Assembly: GCF_013149275.1 (NCBI RefSeq)
Contig: NZ_JABGNA010000023.1
Location: forward strand, 1-44,644
DNA from: Mucilaginibacter sp. SG564
GTDB lineage: Bacteria; Bacteroidota; Bacteroidia; Sphingobacteriales; Sphingobacteriaceae
Length of the DNA: 44,644 nt
Reading direction: 5' to 3'
The translations under genes and the position numbers were made by a program. The notes under the pieces were generated by a model, which worked only from the letters and a program-made list of their open reading frames with translations, had not been told where the DNA came from and ran no database searches. Positions 39,514 through 44,644 of the stretch are shown here, one piece after another. Position 1 is the first letter of the stretch; every line of letters starts with the position of its first letter.

Positions 39514-40407
39514 TTAACGGTAAATTTCAAGGATGGCTCTGCGATACTCTGTCGGGGTTAAATTTTCCAGGCGTTTAAAAAAACGATTAAAGTAGGCATC
39601 GTCCTCGAAGCCCAGTTCAAAAGCAATTTCCTTAACGGAGTGCTCCGTATGAAAAAGCAGTCGTTTGGCTTCAATCATCAATCGTTCATGAATATGCCGA
39701 ATGGGCGTTTTACCACTTTGGGCTTTCACAATGGCCGTTAGATGTCCTGTCGAAATATTTAGTAATTGAGCATAGGTGGCTACTTCATGCAATTGCAGGT
39801 AATGTTCTGCTATTAAGGCGGTAAACTGGCGGAGTAACTGTCGGTCGGTATTTTGTTCTGTGGCCATAAACTGCTGCTCATAAAGCCTGCTAAGATAAAT
39901 GAGCAGATTATGCAGGTAAGCCTGCAAGGCGGCGTTTTTCCAGCTTTGGTGTTGATGCTGCTCCTCCAGCATCAGGGCAATGATGTGGCGGATAAAATCA
40001 CGGTCGGCAGCCCGTAGTTTCAGCTCATGCCCATTTTGCGGGTTGGTAATGATAGGAAGGTCCCGGAACAGCCGGTTACTTTCCAGTTCGATAAATTCGC
40101 GGGTAAAACAAATATTTATGCCCATAAAGGGTTTAGCCTGCTCTTTGATATGAACCTGCTGCGGCGTAGAAAAGTAAAAACAATTAGGATCAAGCTGGTA
40201 TAGGGTAGAGTCGACCCAGTGCTTCCCGTCGCCTTCATCAACCAGTCCCAACTGGTAATAATCCCGCCGGTGTGGTACCAGGAACATCGCCTTATGTTTG
40301 TTGAACTCTCCCTTGGCTTCAACCAGCTCAAACATGCCGTTACCTGCCGGAAACATTTCCTGGAAGGAGTATTGCGGTATGATATGATCTTTTGCAGATA
40401 GAGCCAT
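39514..40407 (-). CDS. AraC family transcriptional regulator
   Basis: A 297-aa AraC-type activator. The N-terminal cupin domain covers about 10-160, with HWVDSTLYQLDPNCFYFSTPQQVHI. The C-terminal DNA-binding domain has two helix-turn-helices (about 200-295): LHEVATYAQLLNISTGHLTAIVKAQSGKTP and VKEIAFELGFEDDAYFNRFFKRLENLTPTEYR. The end is complete. Its ligand and targets are unknown; the next gene downstream (ester cyclase) is on the same strand, 67 nt away, and may be its target. The upstream sequence TTAATTTG (7 of 8 to TAnnTTTG) lies 4 nt before the ATG. Confidence 0.9.
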   Translation of the reverse strand: MALSAKDHIIPQYSFQEMFPAGNGMFELVEAKGEFNKHKAMFLVPHRRDYYQLGLVDEGDGKHWVDSTLYQLDPNCFYFSTPQQVHIKEQAKPFMGINICFTREFIELESNRLFRDLPIITNPQNGHELKLRAADRDFIRHIIALMLEEQHQHQSWKNAALQAYLHNLLIYLSRLYEQQFMATEQNTDRQLLRQFTALIAEHYLQLHEVATYAQLLNISTGHLTAIVKAQSGKTPIRHIHERLMIEAKRLLFHTEHSVKEIAFELGFEDDAYFNRFFKRLENLTPTEYRRAILEIYR

Positions 40408-40448
40408 AGTGCAAATTAAAGAATAACGAACATTATCACCAAAGGCCT

Positions 40449-40519
40449 GTCACCCTGAGCTTGTCGAAGGGCGTGTGCAGAGGCCTGCCCACCTGCTTCA
40501 ACGGCGCTCAGCATGACGC
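40449..40519. repeat. Dispersed palindromic repeat, reversed copy
   Basis: TGTCACCCTGAGCTTGTCGAA to GGCGCTCAGCATGACG, with CAGAGGCCTGCCCACC in the middle, the reverse of the GGTGGGCAGGCCTCT core of the units at 5409 and 26581. It lies between AraC and the DinB-like gene. Confidence 0.7.
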
Positions 40520-40587
40520 CCATTTCTCTTATTCGTATCACCAATTATTTTTTCAAATAACGGTAAGGGTAAAAGCCTCTGCGCGTG

Positions 40588-40667
40588 TTGTATACATGAT
40601 AAGGTTTAATTTTTAATTTGTGTGTGGCAGGATGCCCGACCCTAAAAAGCCGGGCTCCTGCTTTTTT
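40588..40667 (+). terminator. Hairpin terminator with promoter-like boxes in front
   Basis: GCAGGA (40627-40632) pairs with TCCTGC (40656-40661), with an inner GCCCG/CGGGC stem, then TTTTTT (40662-40667). Just before it TTAATTTG (40613-40620) is one mismatch from a -7 box and TTG (40588-40590) lies 22 nt upstream. No plus-strand gene precedes it, so it may end a very short RNA or act in the leader of the DinB gene. 40520-40741 has no other feature. Confidence 0.45.
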
Positions 40668-40741
40668 ATGCGCACAGTTAAATCCAGTCCGAAGTGTAAG
40701 CTATTTAGCGGTTGTATTTTTACATCAAATAATAATACAAT

Positions 40742-41212
40742 ATGAATAGCCAAGAAGTTATCTGTTTAAATTTTAATGAAATAAGACGCCGCAGCATCAA
40801 AGTATGGCTCGGCATACCCGAAGATAAATACGATTGGAAACCCGATGCGGAGGCAATGACCTGCATCGAAATTATCCGTCATATTATCGAAAGCCAGTAT
40901 ATTTATCAGCAGATTGTGATTAACCGGGGAGATCTGGGAGAGTTGATCACACCATGGCAGGATAAGCCATATACGAGCATTGCAGAGGAAATAGCATTTG
41001 CAGCACCTCATCATGCTGCTTTTTTAGAAGTGATACGCGGATTTTCAGAAAGAGAATTGGAAGAAATAGAGATTGTAAGGCCGAAGGCCAATCTACGACG
41101 TAAACTGGGCGATTATTTGCAAAGGATAGCCTATCACGAGGCTATACATACCGGGCAGTTGCTATCCTACCTGAGAACAATGAATGTTGACCGTCCCCAA
41201 ATTTGGGACTAA
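40742..41212 (+). CDS. DinB-family protein
   Basis: A 156-aa DinB-like four-helix protein. Recognisable blocks are IRRRSIKVWLGIPEDKYDWKPDAEAM, then CIEIIRHIIESQYIYQQIV (His ligand), HHAAFLEVIRGF and the C-terminal QRIAYHEAIHTGQLLSYLRTM with the HxxxH-type His pair. The metal-binding trio of His thus seems kept. It is unrelated in detail to the DinB-like protein at 2317. Its stop is 10 nt before the winged-helix gene start on the same strand, suggesting an operon with it. Function unknown. Confidence 0.85.
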   Translation: MNSQEVICLNFNEIRRRSIKVWLGIPEDKYDWKPDAEAMTCIEIIRHIIESQYIYQQIVINRGDLGELITPWQDKPYTSIAEEIAFAAPHHAAFLEVIRGFSERELEEIEIVRPKANLRRKLGDYLQRIAYHEAIHTGQLLSYLRTMNVDRPQIWD

Positions 41213-41222
41213 CCAAAAAAGT

Positions 41223-41918
41223 ATGACTAACCTGAGTAGTTTTAAACAAGCGGCGGCGCTGTTTGGCGAACCAGCCCGTGCCGCCATGATCTGGGAACTG
41301 TTTGACGGCAAGCCCGTATCTGCCGGCGACCTGGCCATCGCGGCTAATATTACACCGCAGTCGGCCAGTAGTCATCTTAAAAAGCTGGTAGAGGCAGGGA
41401 TACTCAAGGTGCAGAAACAGGGTAAGCACAAATATTTTGTATATGCCAATCCCGAGATAGCGGTGGCTGTAGAAACACTGAGTAATGTTTTTTCAAAACC
41501 AAAAGAGATCAATCTTAGCCATGCTCAGCGGGAGGTAAGGGCGGCACGTAGCTGTTACGATCACCTGGCGGGGTTGGCCGGGGTACAGGTAACCGAAGCA
41601 CTGCTCAAAAAAGGATTGATAACTGATCACCCCGATCATCTCAAGGAGTTCAGCGTTACGCTCCAGGGCATCAGCTGGTTTAAAGAGTTGGATATAGATA
41701 TTCCACAGTTAGCGGTTGCCAAAAGACCGCTTGCCCTGAAATGTATCGACTGGACCGAGAAAACCCCGCACCTGGCGGGCGGACTCGGCGCGGCCATGCT
41801 GCAATATTTTCTGAAGGAGGGCTGGTTCCGAAAAGTTTATCAAAAAAGAAGCTTGCTCATCACCTCCAAAGGCGAATTTGAACTGAAGCAGCGATTGAAT
41901 ATCGATTTAAAGGGGTAG
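41223..41918 (+). CDS. ArsR-type winged-helix transcriptional regulator with C-terminal extension
   Basis: A 231-aa regulator starting MTNLSSFKQAAALFGEPARA. The N-terminal winged helix (about 5-95) has PARAAMIWELFDGKPVSAGDLAIAANITPQSASSHLKKLVEAGILKV and YFVYANPEIA, a clear ArsR fold. The C-terminal part (about 100-231) has RSCYDHLAGLAGVQVTEAL, as in PadR/YciC-linked ArsR proteins of Bacteroidota, and ends EFELKQRLNIDLKG. No metal-binding Cys pair. It follows the DinB-like gene after 10 nt; the last 12 nt overlap the convergent serine hydrolase gene. Ligand unknown. Confidence 0.88.
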   Translation: MTNLSSFKQAAALFGEPARAAMIWELFDGKPVSAGDLAIAANITPQSASSHLKKLVEAGILKVQKQGKHKYFVYANPEIAVAVETLSNVFSKPKEINLSHAQREVRAARSCYDHLAGLAGVQVTEALLKKGLITDHPDHLKEFSVTLQGISWFKELDIDIPQLAVAKRPLALKCIDWTEKTPHLAGGLGAAMLQYFLKEGWFRKVYQKRSLLITSKGEFELKQRLNIDLKG

Positions 41919-43307
41919 CAGCTCCAGTTTCTTAATATGCTCCGCGGCATTGTTATTTTTCGGGTTTAGCTCCAGTGAATGTTTGTAATTTTTAAGGGCC
42001 AGCTCCCGTTCGTCCAAAGCCTCGTATGCCTCGGCCAGGCTGTCGTAAGTATTGGCGCTGCCGGGGTATAAACTTACATTGAGTTTAAACACTTCCGCCG
42101 CCTCCTTTTTTTTGTTCTCAGACATCAGTATATAGCCCAGGCTATTTAAATCATCTTCGGGTAGTTGATAGGCGGAATCTTTCTTCTTTTCTTTTGCTGC
42201 TATATCTATAGCGTGACTGTAGCCCCGTTTGGCCAGTTTGGCGCGTAAATCTTTAATGGCCTTGGGCGATTTAAATCCATAGTCGAGCCATTGGGCCTGC
42301 CACCAGGTTTGCTTGCCAAAAAATGTATTCAATATATCGGCGGTAATATTTAAGCCGTAAGGATTGTGAGTAAAATATACCAGGATCTCCTGCCGATCGG
42401 GAAAAGCGATAAAGAAACCTTTAAAGTCGCCATTATCGCCCCAGTGCCAGATGGATTTGCCCAGTTCATTTTGCTGTAAGCCTATGCCCAATCCCCAGTC
42501 AATATGTTGATTAGCGTCGATGATGAGATGGTCAAAGCGGTTTCCCGAGCTTGATTTTTCAAACATTAGCTGGCGGGTAGCCGGTTTTAAGCCCTGCCCG
42601 GCCAGTAAGGCCTGTAAAAAAAGTGCATAATCATGGGCGGTGGTGAGCAGGCTATAAGCCGCGTTAGCATTTTTATGCCGGGTGATAGCTTCGGGGTTAT
42701 TGCCAAATGCCGACAGAGTATCAAATTTGCTTTCCCATACGTAACTGCTGTTGGTCATTTTAAAAGGGATGAATACCTCTTCCTGCACCAGGGTGTTTAG
42801 TGATTTACGCGTTAGTTTTTCGACTGCTTTTTGTAAAAAGACATAGCCTTCGCCCGAATAGGAGAAACAGCTGTCGGGCGTAAATAATAACCGGGCGCCT
42901 TTGTCGTCGCCCCAGTTAGGTAAGCCCGTGGTATGCCTTAATACCATCCTCGCGGTTATTTTGGCGTAGCGGGCATCTTTGGGGTCAAACCGTTCGTAGC
43001 TGCCGGTATAATGTAATAACGGCGTGTCCAGACTAATGATGCCCCTGTCATACAAGCGCATTACCGTATAGGCGAAAATGCATTTACTTAATGAGGCCGC
43101 CTCATAAATGGTATTGGAGCTTACTTTTTTATCCGATCCCTTATTTACTGTGCCGATGTTGTACGCCTGGGTTTGGTTGCCCTTAACATAAACCAGTTGC
43201 AGCCCCTGGATGCCATACTCATCGGCAAAGGATCTTATCTTTTTCTCCTGTGAAAATGCATGGGTGAAAGCCAGGAGTAAAATAACAGCACAGCTTATCT
43301 TTTTCAT
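41907..43307 (-). CDS. Serine hydrolase (class C beta-lactamase fold) with TPR tail
   Basis: A 466-aa secreted protein starting MKKISCAVILLLAFTHAFSQ (an upstream ATG at 43385 adds 26 residues without signal-like character). The beta-lactamase/esterase domain has SxxK (Ser72-Lys75, EAASLSKCIF), YSGEGY (about 150, in place of YxN) and WHWGDNGDF (in place of the KTG/HxG motif). A C-terminal tail (about 400-466) holds a TPR pair, ANTYDSLAEAYEALDERELALKNY. It is probably a peptidase or esterase, not an antibiotic-resistance enzyme. The end overlaps the winged-helix gene by 12 nt. Confidence 0.87.
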   Translation of the reverse strand: MKKISCAVILLLAFTHAFSQEKKIRSFADEYGIQGLQLVYVKGNQTQAYNIGTVNKGSDKKVSSNTIYEAASLSKCIFAYTVMRLYDRGIISLDTPLLHYTGSYERFDPKDARYAKITARMVLRHTTGLPNWGDDKGARLLFTPDSCFSYSGEGYVFLQKAVEKLTRKSLNTLVQEEVFIPFKMTNSSYVWESKFDTLSAFGNNPEAITRHKNANAAYSLLTTAHDYALFLQALLAGQGLKPATRQLMFEKSSSGNRFDHLIIDANQHIDWGLGIGLQQNELGKSIWHWGDNGDFKGFFIAFPDRQEILVYFTHNPYGLNITADILNTFFGKQTWWQAQWLDYGFKSPKAIKDLRAKLAKRGYSHAIDIAAKEKKKDSAYQLPEDDLNSLGYILMSENKKKEAAEVFKLNVSLYPGSANTYDSLAEAYEALDERELALKNYKHSLELNPKNNNAAEHIKKLELLPL

Positions 43308-43432
43308 GTAATGAGGATTAGTAGGCGAACTAATTAAAAGACGCTGTAATCTCCAATTCGTTACAGATGATCTGGTGCAGATCAAATAAATTTTATATTC
43401 CGGTAGGGGTAAATTGACCCGGGAGTGTTTTA

Positions 43433-43627
43433 GTGAAAATAAACATCAGTAAAACCATGAATGATATAAGCCATTGCCAGCCAGATAGTTTTGGCGCGGT
43501 AAAGTACGAAAGCAATAACCCCTTGAAAATAATAGAAGATCATATAGACAGGGCCTTAAAGGCGCTTCATTTTAAACTGGTTGATGATTTGCCCATGATC
43601 ATCTGGTATGTAACCAGCAGTCTGTAA
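43433..43627 (+). CDS. Small hypothetical protein
   Basis: A short frame opened by GTG at 43433 (64 aa) or by ATG at 43457 (56 aa; MNDISHCQPDS). The C-terminal half has KIIEDHIDRALKALHFKLVDDLPMIIWYVTSSL, with a helical region. Nothing recognised. It is 3 nt before the FecR-like domain gene in the same direction, which raises the chance that both are expressed together. No ribosome-binding site is clear for either start. It could also be noise. Confidence 0.4.
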   Translation: MKINISKTMNDISHCQPDSFGAVKYESNNPLKIIEDHIDRALKALHFKLVDDLPMIIWYVTSSL

Positions 43628-43630
43628 TTT

Positions 43631-43921
43631 ATGGATATGAACACGATGGACAGGCTATTAACCAAATATATGCTGGGCGAAGCCAGGCTGACCGAGATAG
43701 AAACGATTGACAAATGGATAGCCGCCAGTAAGCAGAATTTAGAATATTTTACACAGTTTAAACTGGTATGGGAGATCTGCGAGCTGGTAAAACCCGAAAG
43801 CCAAATCGATATAGAAGAAGCCTGGGAAAAGTTTAAAAAGATGGCCAAAAGAGGCAAAGGCCCGGCCGCTATCATTAATATGATATTACAGATTGTAAAG
43901 GCCCCTGCGTTAATTAACTAA
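43631..43921 (+). CDS. Stand-alone FecR-type anti-sigma N-terminal domain
   Basis: A 96-aa protein matching the N-terminal cytoplasmic domain of FecR anti-sigma factors: MDRLLTKYMLGEARLTEIETIDKWIAAS (residues 6-33), then EYFTQFKLVWEICELVKPESQIDIEEAWEKFKK (38-70). A full FecR continues with a membrane helix and a periplasmic domain; here it stops after KMAKRGKGPAAIINMILQIVKAPALIN with only a weakly hydrophobic end. No sigma factor gene adjoins it. It might still bind a sigma factor, or be a fossil of a lost FecI-FecR-SusC set. It is convergent with the DUF1348-like gene, 11 nt apart. Confidence 0.65.
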   Translation: MDMNTMDRLLTKYMLGEARLTEIETIDKWIAASKQNLEYFTQFKLVWEICELVKPESQIDIEEAWEKFKKMAKRGKGPAAIINMILQIVKAPALIN

Positions 43922-43932
43922 GCAATAGTTGC

Positions 43933-44343
43933 TTATAACCGGCGGTCTTCGGGGTTAATAAGCACATCATTAATACTGGCGTATCTTTTTTGCATCAGGC
44001 CATGCTCGTTAAACTCCCAGTTTTCGTTACCGTAGGCGCGGTACCATTGCCCGGCGGCATCGTGGTACTCATACTCAAAGCGTACGGCTATCCGGTTATC
44101 GGTAAAAGCCCAAAGTTCCTTTTTTAGTTTATAGTCAAGTTCTTTTTGCCACTTGGCAGTCAGGAATTTTACGATCTCGGCCCGGCCATTGATAAACTGC
44201 GAGCGGTTGCGCCATTCGCTGTCAATGGTGTAAGCTAAAGATACCCGTTCAGGGTCCTGACTGTTCCAGGCATCCTCGGCCAGCTGAACTTTTTGGGTTG
44301 CCGTTTCGAAGGTAAACGGTGGTAATGGTAGTTTTTGTTCCAT
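43933..44343 (-). CDS. DUF1348 NTF2-like protein
   Basis: A 136-aa protein of the DUF1348 family, an NTF2-fold of unknown function. Blocks are ETATQKVQLAEDAWNSQDPERVSLAYTIDSEWRNRSQFINGRAEIVKFLTAKW and the late WYRAYGNENWEFNEHGLMQKRYASINDV, which are typical of the family. No signal peptide. The length is slightly short of the usual 150. A perfect -7 box (44358-44351, TATATTTG) lies only 7 nt before the ATG, so the mRNA may start at or near the start codon. Confidence 0.88.
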   Translation of the reverse strand: MEQKLPLPPFTFETATQKVQLAEDAWNSQDPERVSLAYTIDSEWRNRSQFINGRAEIVKFLTAKWQKELDYKLKKELWAFTDNRIAVRFEYEYHDAAGQWYRAYGNENWEFNEHGLMQKRYASINDVLINPEDRRL

Positions 44344-44350
44344 GGTGAAA

Positions 44351-44358
44351 CAAATATA
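44351..44358 (-). promoter_or_regulatory. -7 box immediately before the DUF1348 gene
   Basis: TATATTTG on the minus strand matches TAnnTTTG and ends 7 nt before the ATG at 44343, the same spacing as in rlmD. No -33 TTTG at the expected distance. Confidence 0.5.
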
Positions 44359-44436
44359 AGCAGGCGAATACCAATCCTAATGGTATCATTTACTGATTGT
44401 ATGGTGTGGATCGTTGAAAAGTCTTGTGGGAGAGTA

Positions 44437-44565
44437 GACTCACCCCGACATCGCTTCGCTCGCCACCCCTCTCTCCGCTTCGCACATAGAGGGGCTTTCT
44501 TTTTTCTTTACCCTCTTTGCGGCGAAGCCGGAGAGAGGGTGGTCCAGCAAAGCGTAGACCGGGTA
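44437..44565. repeat. GC-rich palindromic repeat at the right edge
   Basis: GACTCACCCCGACATCGCTTCG to CACCCCTCTCTCC on the left, and GGAGAGAGGGTGG with AGCAAAGCGTAGACC on the right, form a loose inverted repeat. It resembles the CTCACCCCAGCCCTCTC unit at 4399. No gene in 44344-44644; a 78-residue frame across it is repeat-derived. Confidence 0.6.
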
Positions 44566-44644
44566 TTCTAGGTTTCTTATATTTCCAAATTTATTTTGCA
44601 AAAGCATTTTCTAAGCCGCTCTTGTATAGTTTTCAACATACATT

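Noticed and set aside
41907..43307. Antibiotic-resistance beta-lactamase
   Set aside because: The second motif is YSG, not YxN, the third is not KTG, and a TPR tail is present; a general serine hydrolase is more likely.

Overview
The window looks like the chromosome of a Bacteroidota bacterium, most likely Sphingobacteriaceae close to Mucilaginibacter or Pedobacter. This is inferred from a SusC/SusD pair with a DUF6377 regulator, a BT_3928-type DoxX protein, a DUF1599 protein, promoters of the TAnnTTTG type, weak Shine-Dalgarno sequences, and many short GC-rich palindromic intergenic repeats. I found no tRNA, rRNA, CRISPR array, phage, integrase or complete insertion sequence.

Layout. Positions 1-395 hold no gene but carry three tandem leftward promoters for something outside the window. 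396-10342 is housekeeping: an rRNA m5C methyltransferase, a CoA-binding protein, DinB, a large FAD protein, a sigma factor, a lemA-TPM-TPM cluster, a Nudix hydrolase, an NTF2-like protein and folP. 10443-17312 holds DUF1599, a DoxX/thioredoxin protein, an orphan DppB-type permease, shikimate kinase, PhzF, a PyrR-like phosphoribosyltransferase and rlmD. 17656-22705 holds a candidate 35-residue peptide, creD with two tandem palindromic operators, two small membrane proteins and a pheS-lipoprotein-tetR operon. 23430-25991 is a membrane-spanning regulator with a LamG/Kelch sensor outside and a SARP-like output domain inside.

The accessory core is 27531-38351. A trehalase remnant, gutted by an internal deletion and a frameshift, is followed by a DUF6377 membrane regulator, SusC, SusD, a hydrolase-type GH65 enzyme resembling kojibiose hydrolase, and a lipoprotein GH130 enzyme. 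Together they form a compact polysaccharide/oligosaccharide utilisation locus, probably for an alpha-glucoside, with mannoside as an alternative. A strong terminator separates SusD from the GH65 gene. The rest (38353-44343) is a peptide deformylase, an AraC regulator, SnoaL/NTF2-like proteins, a second DinB, a winged-helix regulator, a serine hydrolase and a free-standing FecR-type anti-sigma domain.

Intergenic DNA is rich in palindromic repeats of at least three families with terminal inverted repeats. Some abut genes closely enough to supply stop codons or sit beside promoters. The most interesting items are the trehalase wreck beside the GH65 locus, the Kelch-SARP membrane regulator, the creD operators, the 35-residue ORF, the Rieske-like lipoprotein that has lost both His ligands, the lone FecR anti-sigma domain, and the repeats.
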